Below are positions 1-7,413 of a stretch of 25,882 bases of DNA, piece after piece (the first letter of the stretch is position 1; every line of letters begins with the position of its first letter). The notes under the pieces were generated by a model, which saw nothing but the letters and a program-made list of their open reading frames with translations, had not been told where the DNA came from and ran no database searches. The DNA comes from an uncultured Acetatifactor sp. (lineage in GTDB: Bacteria; Bacillota; Clostridia; Lachnospirales; Lachnospiraceae), in the NCBI GenBank assembly GCA_910589035.1, contig CAJUSI010000016.1, positions 1-25,882 of the forward strand, written 5' to 3'. A program made the translations under genes and the position numbers.

Positions 1-131
1 AACCCCCATGCCGCTTTGTCGGCACCACTATGAATGAAAGGGGTTTACTGTGAGCCTCCGGCGGATGTGCAGAAAACGGGAAAGGAAGATGTCACTTCGT
101 GACCCCGTTTTCGCACAGTTCAGCGCCGGAG
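1..131. repeat. 131-bp direct terminal repeat, left copy
   Basis: Bases 1-131 are identical to 25752-25882. The unit is rich in inverted repeats: CCCC at 3-7 with GGGG at 40-43 (extended to ACAGTAAACCCC/GGGGTTTACTGT in the right copy), a near-perfect arm pair at 67-80 and 104-116, a small GTCAC-TTC-GTGAC hairpin at 91-103, and the first arm of a 12-bp stem at 115-126. It is either the overlap of a circular contig or one of several dispersed palindromic repeats at which the sequence was cut. No protein-coding sense is evident. Confidence 0.9.
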
Positions 132-142
132 CGCTGAACTGT
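115..142. repeat. Perfect 12-bp inverted repeat with 4-base loop
   Basis: ACAGTTCAGCGC at 115-126 pairs perfectly with GCGCTGAACTGT at 131-142 around a CGGA loop. The right-hand copy of the terminal repeat stops at the centre of this palindrome. Just downstream CATGCAT (157-163) and ATGCATG (178-184) can also pair, so about 185 bases form a dense series of stems. It has no T tract, so it is not a standard rho-independent terminator. A structural repeat or a structured RNA are both possible. Confidence 0.7.
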
Positions 143-337
143 CATAGTAAACCTCCATGCATCCCGACCGCTCCACCATGCATGAAAGCAAAGCAGCTTA
201 TTCGGGCTGCGCGTTTTCCGCTGGCAAGTTACAGGCCTTTCACCTGCATAGGTTACATAGTTAATAAGTTGCAAAGCCGAGCCCGGCAGAAAGAATCCAT
301 TCGATTTCAATCAGTTCTTCCTGCTCCATTCATTCTG

Positions 338-346
338 TGTTATAAT
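338..346 (+). promoter_or_regulatory. Candidate extended -10 promoter for the DUF3298-like gene
   Basis: TGT followed by TATAAT (341-346) forms an extended -10 element. The -35 region 17 bases upstream (TTCCTG) is poor, as is usual when an extended -10 is present. It would give a leader of about 130 bases before the start at 486. Apart from this and the repeat, I see nothing coding in 1-485. Confidence 0.45.
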
Positions 347-485
347 TTGTTACAGTTTTTTCTTTCCCTTACTTTTGTCCTTATAAGAGTTCATAACGCG
401 AGGGAAAAGGATATGACATAAAGATTATTGTTAGATCATGGTGGTGATATTCAGGTTAAGTCGAAAGGAGATAGATAAAATAACC

Positions 486-3122
486 ATGAAGGAAAAAATA
501 CAGCGGTTGATAGCACAGAAGATATCCGAATGGCAGGAAGATGATATCTATGTCATTTCACTGTATGTGTTTGATGAAGAAGATGATCCTTGTCGTCCGG
601 TGGCAGTGTTAGGTTATAATACGGAAAGACAGATACAAAAGAGTTCGTCAGAGGCTTCTGATGAACAGGAGGCAAGATGGAATTATGCCTTTTGGATACA
701 AAATGCAGAAATGTGTTTGGGACAGGGTGATACGGCGGAGGATATCAGGGAGTGGATCACAGAACAGGGTTTATGGGATAGCGAAGATGAGATTACTCCC
801 AAATTTGTGGAACTTCTTGTTGCCATAGTTCAGGACATTCATGCTTCGGGATTATTGAAGGATAAATTTGGAAGAGAGATCCCTATTTTGATCCACGAAC
901 TGGAGTATTATGAGAAAATAGCCCGGCAAAATATTGCGGCAAACGGAGAGGCTTTGGACAGAGATTTTGTTTCATTTTGTATGCCCTGTATTCCAGAGGT
1001 GCATGATGAGGTGCGGCCATCGCAAAAGGAGATGTCAAGAACAGAAAAGAGTACCGCAGCTCTTCCGCCTCAAGGATTTCACAGTGGCTCCGGTATGGGG
1101 AACCAGTCTGCAGATATGCGGAAAGCAGCAGTTTTTATTATTGCTATTATTCTCATCATGGGCTTGTTCTGTGTATTGGGGCTGATAATCAGCAACCATA
1201 ACAAAGCGACTTCTAATGGGATGCAGCAGACAGAGAAGCCGGCTGAAAAAAGCGGAGAATTGCCAGCGGCCACTGACAGCCAAACCGTCTCCGAATCCAC
1301 GGCGGAAGCAGAAAAGGATAGCTATATTCTCCGCCATGAAGGATTTGATACTGGAATCGAAATCTTTTTTAAGGATTGTGTCTGCGAATATGATAAGGAT
1401 GGCAGCCGTGTATATACATATTTTGTGGATGATCCTGCCGTGGCTGCAGAGGGCTATGCCATTTATGTTCAGACTCCGGATGACACGATGGAGATATTCC
1501 CAGTGAAGGATTATCGGGTGGATCGGAATGCCGGAAGACTCTATATGATATGGGGAAACAATACTTTTGAAAGGATTCAGGGCGTTAAGTTTGTAGATGG
1601 TATGAGTTCTTATAAGATCATGGGTTCATACAATATGGAAGAGCTCATAGCGGAAGCCTATGGGCTGGAATTGCTGGATTACGATGAGGATTTCGATTTT
1701 ATACAGGCGGAATTTACAGGACTTTGTGAGAAAGATGGCAAAATTGTGCTGTGTGGCAGCGGATCCGCACGATATAATGGTTTGGGGAAAACCTATTCTA
1801 TTGAGTGGGAGATTGACACGGAAACTCTTCATGAAAGCGCAAAGGCATACCTGTCGGATTTTGATATCCATCCTTTGTATGCGGCATTTCTGCGAAATGA
1901 GATTAGTGTGAGAAATCCCTTTGTGCCGGAAGACTCCGGTTATAATACGGAACTGAGTTTTGATGATGACAAAGAATATTCGTCAGAAGAATCGGTATTT
2001 AGAAGTGTTCGGAAAAGCTTCTCGCTTGTAGATGTAAATAATGACAGCAGTCCGGAGTTGGTCTTTATGATGGTAGACAGTCCAAGTGAACTGGCGTATA
2101 TATTGGGAGTTCAGAATGACGAACTGATATGCTACGACATACACGAGACACATACAAGCCACATGTGTTTTACAGTATATGATAACGGAATTGTCATGTG
2201 GGGACAGGACTTTGATGGTGCAGAAAGTATATACTATACTTTTACCGAAGACGGAAAAGAACACGAATTGATTCATTTTATTTGGGAAGCGGACGCTGAT
2301 TCCGATTTATGCTATGATTACTATTATTTAGAAGGTAACAAAGAGACACGGTACAGCCTGCAGAGTGATGAAGAGTATGAAAGTTTGGTTTCATCCTATG
2401 TGGGAGAGCAACCGAAATGGCTTGACTGTGAATCTTTCGCAGATATATCACAAAATCAAAGAATCTCGAAGACGGAAATTGTGGAGAAAAATGCAAAGAA
2501 TACCGGTGAACTCAGGATTTCTACCAGCATTACCAAGCTATGGCTGAATGAAGATCAGGAAGGTGCCGCGGAGATCAATGTTGCCTTAAGAGAAATCTAT
2601 GAAGCGGCAGAGGCTGAAATGGAGGCATACAATCAGGAATTACTTGATGAATACCTGTTTGAGAACGGAGAGCTTCATGCGGATTTGGATGAATGGCTGG
2701 CCATTTCGACAGAAAACTATGTTGCATCCATAGAGTATGTGGATGAGAACTACCTGTGCTTAAGTATGAATGGTGATAATTTTGTGGCGGGAGGTGCCCA
2801 TGGCTTTTATTGGAGCGATTACTATGTATTTAACCGACATACGGGGCAGAGGTTGTCCTTGGAAGATTTTGTGAACGACAGTGCGGAAGAAATCAAGGAG
2901 ATTGTAAAAGCACATATACTTGCTGTGGCACCATACAGCAAGGGAGAACAGTCGGAGAATGCTCTGGAACAGAACCGTTTCTTTTTGACAGCAGAGGGAT
3001 TGGGTATTCACTACGATGTCTATGAGATAGGTGATTATGCGTCTGGTGCCTGTGATTTAATCATTCCTTTTGAATTGTTTGATATGAAAGAAGACATGTG
3101 GCCGGGAAGAACCACCAAGTAA
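486..3122 (+). CDS. Single-pass membrane protein with C-terminal DUF3298 (RsiV-like) domain
   Basis: 878 residues from the ATG at 486, chosen because AAAGGAG lies at 464-470. An in-frame ATG at 438 has no ribosome site. Residues 1 to about 165 are soluble and acidic and recall small immunity-type domains (motif LGYNTE, then ARWNYAFWIQN), but I cannot name the family firmly. A hydrophobic helix follows at about 213-237, then a roughly 640-residue part that should lie outside the cell. The last 110 residues fit DUF3298: GGAHG, then TGQRLSLEDF, then FFLTAEGLGIHYDVYEI and a closing IPFELF, as in the outer domain of the anti-sigma factor RsiV. No sigma-factor gene lies beside it, so an anti-sigma role is not supported. 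It is more AT-rich than the genes that follow. A 7-bp inverted repeat (3122-3128/3138-3144) follows the stop but lacks a T tract. Confidence 0.8.
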   Translation: MKEKIQRLIAQKISEWQEDDIYVISLYVFDEEDDPCRPVAVLGYNTERQIQKSSSEASDEQEARWNYAFWIQNAEMCLGQGDTAEDIREWITEQGLWDSEDEITPKFVELLVAIVQDIHASGLLKDKFGREIPILIHELEYYEKIARQNIAANGEALDRDFVSFCMPCIPEVHDEVRPSQKEMSRTEKSTAALPPQGFHSGSGMGNQSADMRKAAVFIIAIILIMGLFCVLGLIISNHNKATSNGMQQTEKPAEKSGELPAATDSQTVSESTAEAEKDSYILRHEGFDTGIEIFFKDCVCEYDKDGSRVYTYFVDDPAVAAEGYAIYVQTPDDTMEIFPVKDYRVDRNAGRLYMIWGNNTFERIQGVKFVDGMSSYKIMGSYNMEELIAEAYGLELLDYDEDFDFIQAEFTGLCEKDGKIVLCGSGSARYNGLGKTYSIEWEIDTETLHESAKAYLSDFDIHPLYAAFLRNEISVRNPFVPEDSGYNTELSFDDDKEYSSEESVFRSVRKSFSLVDVNNDSSPELVFMMVDSPSELAYILGVQNDELICYDIHETHTSHMCFTVYDNGIVMWGQDFDGAESIYYTFTEDGKEHELIHFIWEADADSDLCYDYYYLEGNKETRYSLQSDEEYESLVSSYVGEQPKWLDCESFADISQNQRISKTEIVEKNAKNTGELRISTSITKLWLNEDQEGAAEINVALREIYEAAEAEMEAYNQELLDEYLFENGELHADLDEWLAISTENYVASIEYVDENYLCLSMNGDNFVAGGAHGFYWSDYYVFNRHTGQRLSLEDFVNDSAEEIKEIVKAHILAVAPYSKGEQSENALEQNRFFLTAEGLGIHYDVYEIGDYASGACDLIIPFELFDMKEDMWPGRTTK

Positions 3123-3291
3123 CCACTTTGCATATTCAAGTGGTCCGTCAATAGTAAGAGCATTTCACGCACATTCCGAGCAGGGAGTAGTCTATAACTT
3201 TTTCTTCGCTTCCCAACAGCCAATCCGTAAAGGCTACCCTGCGGCAGTTGCTATATCTATGCTGTTGTGGTTTATGTTGTATTCCGCATAT

Positions 3292-3776
3292 TTCCGTTCT
3301 CTCCCGGAAGCACCCTGAAAACTGAGGCCAGGAGATACGCTTATGGCACCAGCTGATTAGTTCCTTGGTGTCCTCATCGTCAGGGCGGGCCTCCAGCGCC
3401 TTTTCAAAGTACCGCAGAGCACGGCCTCCTGCCCCAGGCAGTAATAGGAATAACCCATACAAAAGTTCCATAAATGGTCCCCCGCAAAATATTCCTCATG
3501 GGGTTTCAGCAAAGCGATAGCTTTTTTGAGCAGCTCCGAGTAAGCCGGCTTGCAGGGGTCTGCCAGATTGTTGTAGGCCCGGGCCAACTCGCTGTCCATA
3601 TCCCGCCCTTCCTCCGCCTGTTCCGAGACCAGCCGCCCAATCAGCTGCTCCAGATGCTCCAGCCATGCAGGGTCGATCCCGCCGCTGTCCTCATTCTTCC
3701 AAAGCTCCACGCTCTCCCGAATACCGTCCTCGTCCGGCACCTCATTTTTGATGTCGATAGTTTTCAGTCTTTTCAA
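3292..3776 (-). pseudogene. TPR-like protein, frameshifted and 3'-truncated
   Basis: From a TTG at 3776 the protein begins MKRLKTIDIKNEVPDEDG, runs through a helical section with NNLADPCKPAYSELLKKA, and reaches MGYSYYCLGQE. The reading then continues in another frame as GRALRYFEKALEARPDDEDT and ends near FRERTE. Restoring one G:C pair in the GGCC at 3423-3426 joins the halves, so this is a single-base deletion. The repeated YSYYCLGQEGRALRYFEKALE pattern is typical of a tetratricopeptide helix pair. The similarity fades after about 3292, so the 3' end also seems lost. It starts 8 bases after the stop of the AAA-ATPase gene and was probably translated with it. Family and function are unknown. 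Confidence 0.6.
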
Positions 3777-3784
3777 AGGTTTAC

Positions 3785-5368
3785 TCAGATTCTTTCAATC
3801 ACGCAGCTATGCGCTTTCTTCTTCGCATCATAAGCGATCCCCACCAGTACGATCTCGCCGCCGTAATCCTTCAATACTGCAGGGTAATTCCGCTCTTTCA
3901 CCTGCCGGATCGCTCCCTCGGACGACTTGTTCCATTTCAGCTCCACCACCAGCGCCGGGAGCAGGGATCTGCGCTTCGGCAGGTATACCACATCCGCGAT
4001 TCCTTTTCCGGAGGACAGCTCCTCCACCTTCAGGTACTGATCTATGGCAGCAATGTACGCGAACTTGATTACATACCGTAAAGCCTGTTCATCATTATAG
4101 TAGGTTGGCGCGTACTGGGAATCCTGTATCTCTTCTATGGCTTCTGCCACTGCCTGCCCATCTCCCGCAATGGTGTCCTCCAGAAGCTTTTTGGAGCGGC
4201 CCAGCAGCTCCATCCATTTCCTGCTTGCACCTGTCCCCTCCAGGATCTGTTGGAACTCTTCCCTTACTTCCTCATTGGGGACATGCGCCGTCCCCTCCTC
4301 CTCATTCCAGGTAAGGTATCCCAGGTGCATCAGAAGCGTCAGCACGTCATCCCGGCTCTTAAAGGTCTCGAAATCATTCTCGAACCTGTCCGTCCTCACC
4401 TCGATTTCCTCATCGGATATCAGTCTCACGATAGTTTCCTGCAGCCCCTCAAAGTCCATGTTGATATAGGACATCAGCGATTCCGCCGCCGATGTCCTCT
4501 TCCAGTAAGAGCGGCACTTCTGTTCCTGCATGGCGCACATCACGGAATAGGGATTGTAGATGGATCCATGCCCAGGAAAATCATAGCCGTCATACCACTG
4601 TCGTACTTCCTCAAAATTCATCCCGTATTTCCCGCACAGCAACCGGACATCGCTTTCTGTAAAGCCTGTGTATTCCACGAACCTGCCGGGATTCAGGATG
4701 GTGTATTCCTTAAAGTCCGAGATGGCCGACTGGGAGCCGTCCTTCTTGATGGGCAGGATGCCGGTCATATAAGCCGCAGCCACCACCCTGGGCGTGAAAT
4801 TATTGTTCTTGAACCACTCTCGGAGCAGGTTTAAATATGTTGACTGGGTTTCGGCATTCCCCTTTGCCTCGCGGATCAAGGCGTCCCACTCGTCAATGAT
4901 AAATATGAATTTCCTGCCGGTCTCTTCCACGCAGCGGATCATATCCTCCACGAGGGTTTCTCCAGGAGCCAGCTCCGGATACAAATTTTTCAGCTCCTTA
5001 TGGACGGCATTCACGATTTTCTCCGGCACATCCGCCATAGGTCTCCTCTGCCTCTTTGCCTCGGAGAGAAATCCGGTGATATCCAGATTAATCACATGAT
5101 ACTGGTTCAAATGCGTCAGATACCCCTGCGTCCCTGCTATCTCTTTGTCGTCAAAGAGCCCGCGGGAGTCGCAGGAGCAGTCATAGTATGCGCACAGCAT
5201 CATTGCCGCATAGGACTTCCCAAAGCGCCTTGGCCTGCTGATACAGGACAGCTTCTCCCTTGTCCCCATGGTATGATTGATCAACGCAATCAAGCCTGTT
5301 TTATCCACATATTCAGACTGCAGGATTTCCCGATATCCATTGTTTCCCGGATTCAAATAGGTTCCCAT
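3785..5368 (-). CDS. AAA-ATPase-like / PD-(D/E)XK nuclease-like protein (DUF1703), copy 1
   Basis: 527 residues from the ATG at 5368, preceded by GGAGGTGAT. The upstream in-frame GTG at 5383 overlaps that ribosome site and is rejected. The N-terminal half is an AAA-ATPase-like domain: Walker A variant SRPRRFGKS (K51), Walker B FIFIIDEWDAL (D159, E160), and the family-typical MTGILPIKKDGSQSAISDF near 203-222. The C-terminal region is a restriction-endonuclease-like fold: ADVVYLP (D459), then VVELKW (E476, K478). The family is abundant in gut Firmicutes and Bacteroidetes, and its biological role is not established. It matches copy 2 at 18631-20223 along its whole length, with visibly high identity. 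It has its own promoter (5404-5432) and is followed closely by the TPR-like pseudogene. Confidence 0.88.
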   Translation of the reverse strand: MGTYLNPGNNGYREILQSEYVDKTGLIALINHTMGTREKLSCISRPRRFGKSYAAMMLCAYYDCSCDSRGLFDDKEIAGTQGYLTHLNQYHVINLDITGFLSEAKRQRRPMADVPEKIVNAVHKELKNLYPELAPGETLVEDMIRCVEETGRKFIFIIDEWDALIREAKGNAETQSTYLNLLREWFKNNNFTPRVVAAAYMTGILPIKKDGSQSAISDFKEYTILNPGRFVEYTGFTESDVRLLCGKYGMNFEEVRQWYDGYDFPGHGSIYNPYSVMCAMQEQKCRSYWKRTSAAESLMSYINMDFEGLQETIVRLISDEEIEVRTDRFENDFETFKSRDDVLTLLMHLGYLTWNEEEGTAHVPNEEVREEFQQILEGTGASRKWMELLGRSKKLLEDTIAGDGQAVAEAIEEIQDSQYAPTYYNDEQALRYVIKFAYIAAIDQYLKVEELSSGKGIADVVYLPKRRSLLPALVVELKWNKSSEGAIRQVKERNYPAVLKDYGGEIVLVGIAYDAKKKAHSCVIERI

Positions 5369-5403
5369 TGAAATCACCTCCACATCTAAACGTCATTTTG
5401 TTC

Positions 5404-5432
5404 AGTTTATGCCGATAAGGACGTATAGTCAA
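5404..5432 (-). promoter_or_regulatory. Promoter of AAA-ATPase copy 1
   Basis: On the minus strand TTGACT (5427-5432) is followed after exactly 17 bases by TAAACT (5404-5409). The same two hexamers with the same spacing lie at the same place before copy 2 (20256-20284), and similarity between the two upstream regions ends just beyond the -35. The conservation makes this a well-supported promoter. Confidence 0.75.
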
Positions 5433-5551
5433 TGCCACAAAGCTCCTTTGTCCTGCCATTGTATCCTCTCATTCGAGAAATGATTCATATAAGCTTGAAC
5501 TCCAAAACATAAAGTTGCTCCCGTGGTTACGATCTGCAGCCGGAGCATCCA

Positions 5552-7351
5552 TCACCGATACTTTTCCATCTGCATCCGGAACATAGCCGCATATTTTCCG
5601 CCCAGCCCCATCAATTCCTCATGGGTTCCTTCCTCCACAATCCGTCCCTCTTCAAACATATAGATCCTGTCGGCCAATCTGGTGGTGGAGAGCCTGTGGG
5701 AAATGAAAACCACCGTTTTCTCCCGCCCCAGCGTCATCATGGTGTGGTTGAGATTATATTCGCTCAAAGGATCCAGGGCACTGGAAGGTTCATCCAGCAC
5801 AATCACAGGGGCATCCTGATACAGGCTTCTGCAGATGCCCGCCATCTGGGCCTCGCCGCCGGAAAAGTTCATCCCCTCCTCCTCAAATTCCCTGGTCAGG
5901 GGCGTGTCATACCCCTTCGGCAGGCCGGCGAATTTCTTATCAAATCCGCTTTTTTGAAGCAGCGGTTCCGCCCTGCCTTCCCGGATGGGTTCCCTGTCCA
6001 TGACAATGTTCTGGCCCAGCGTGGCCGCGAACAGCTGGTAATCCTGGAACAGCGTGGCAAACTGCCCCCGGTATTCTGCAAGCTCCAGCTCCCGGATGTC
6101 AGTTTTGTTGCGGGTAATTTTTCCTTCCGTCACATCGTACAGCCGCATCAGAAGCTTCACCAGAGTCGTTTTCCCCGCCCCGTTGTAGCCCACCAGGGCA
6201 ATCCGCTCTCCCCTGCGGATGGTCAGGCTGATATCCTTCAAGACAGGCTCGCCGCCCGGATAAGCGAAAGACACATGCTCCAGCTTCAGTTCGTCCAATT
6301 CATCCGTCACAGCCCGGGCGTCGTCTCTGTGGCAGATTTCCACGGGATAATTCAGAAAATGCCGTATCTTTTCAATATAACGACCATGCTCCGGAAGCTC
6401 TGCCAGCACCTCGGCCAGCCCCCGGGAACAGCTTTTCAGATTCCCGCAGGAATTGTATAAAGTCACCGCCGTGCCGTATCCAAAGGCGCTCTTCACAATG
6501 GTCTGAAACAGCAGGTAAATGAGATACACGCCGTCAATCAGCAGGGTATTGGTGCCATACTGAACGCACATCCTCAATATCTGCAGCCGGCGGGTTTCCT
6601 TTCTTACCGTTTCCCGGATCTGCCCTGAAGCCTGGTGGAATTCCTCGTACAGCTTTGGCTTTATCCGATTCAGGCGCAGCTCCTTGGCATATTCCGGCAG
6701 ATAGAACACCCTGCTTATGTAATCCCGCTTTCTCTCCAGTCCCCTGATCTTCTCCCGCAGTCTCATCCTGCGTCTGTTATAAAGATTGGTCAGGAATAAT
6801 AAAAGCGCCACCGAGACGCCGGTGAGCAGGAGCCCGAACCTGTCCTGGCTCAGCACATAGCCCGACACCACGCAGATGCCCACCGTCTCCCCGATCAGGG
6901 CGGCGCAGCTTCCGATCACTGCTTCCGTCCTCTGGGCGGCTTCCCCCATGGCCCAGACAAACTCGTTGTAAAATGCAGGATCATCGTAGTCTTTCAGGTC
7001 GATTTCGGCCGCCTTGCGGTACAGTTCCATCCTGATTCTTCGATGGATTTTCTCCCTGGAAACAGGCTTTAGCTTTGTCTCCACATAATTGGGCAGAACC
7101 TGCGCCACCAGAGTCACAAAGGAAAAAACCGCCACAACGAACCAGAAGACCTCCGCAAAGGGCCTCTGGTACTGAATGGCATTGATAATGTATCCGATCA
7201 TGTAAGTATGCTCCACGAAAACGATCAGCCGGTGCCTGGCACGGGTGGTCAGCTCTTCCATCGTGAAAAGCGGCGCTTCCTGCAAAGCGATTTTCAGCAG
7301 GAACCAGTTGTTGGAAATGGTTCTTTTTATACTAATCTTCTGGTCTGACAT
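5552..7351 (-). CDS. ABC exporter half-transporter (permease + ATPase), second of a pair
   Basis: 599 residues from the ATG at 7351, preceded by GGGAG five bases upstream. An upstream in-frame start at 7396 has no comparable site. About 320 residues of membrane domain carry several hydrophobic helices (for example near 65-90, 155-190 and 270-290), followed by a full nucleotide-binding domain: Walker A GYNGAGKTT near 390, signature FSGGEAQ, Walker B VIVLDEPSSALDP and H-loop FISHRLS. The catalytic glutamate after Walker B is present, so ATP hydrolysis is expected. The gene ahead of it on the same strand encodes a similar half-transporter 62 bases away, so the two probably form a heterodimeric exporter. 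The substrate is unknown, and no peptide precursor or modification gene is adjacent. Confidence 0.88.
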   Translation of the reverse strand: MSDQKISIKRTISNNWFLLKIALQEAPLFTMEELTTRARHRLIVFVEHTYMIGYIINAIQYQRPFAEVFWFVVAVFSFVTLVAQVLPNYVETKLKPVSREKIHRRIRMELYRKAAEIDLKDYDDPAFYNEFVWAMGEAAQRTEAVIGSCAALIGETVGICVVSGYVLSQDRFGLLLTGVSVALLLFLTNLYNRRRMRLREKIRGLERKRDYISRVFYLPEYAKELRLNRIKPKLYEEFHQASGQIRETVRKETRRLQILRMCVQYGTNTLLIDGVYLIYLLFQTIVKSAFGYGTAVTLYNSCGNLKSCSRGLAEVLAELPEHGRYIEKIRHFLNYPVEICHRDDARAVTDELDELKLEHVSFAYPGGEPVLKDISLTIRRGERIALVGYNGAGKTTLVKLLMRLYDVTEGKITRNKTDIRELELAEYRGQFATLFQDYQLFAATLGQNIVMDREPIREGRAEPLLQKSGFDKKFAGLPKGYDTPLTREFEEEGMNFSGGEAQMAGICRSLYQDAPVIVLDEPSSALDPLSEYNLNHTMMTLGREKTVVFISHRLSTTRLADRIYMFEEGRIVEEGTHEELMGLGGKYAAMFRMQMEKYR

Positions 7352-7413
7352 CTTTTCTCCCTTTTTCGCACAAACAAACTTCCCCGGTGCAGGCACTCAA
7401 AAAAGCAAACCTG

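Noticed and set aside
50..421. 123-residue open frame across the terminal repeat
   Set aside because: It runs through inverted repeats, has no ribosome site and no protein-like pattern, and part of it is duplicated at the other end of the window as non-coding repeat.
3122..3144. Rho-independent terminator after the DUF3298-like gene
   Set aside because: A 7-bp stem is present, but no T run follows, so it is mentioned only with the gene.
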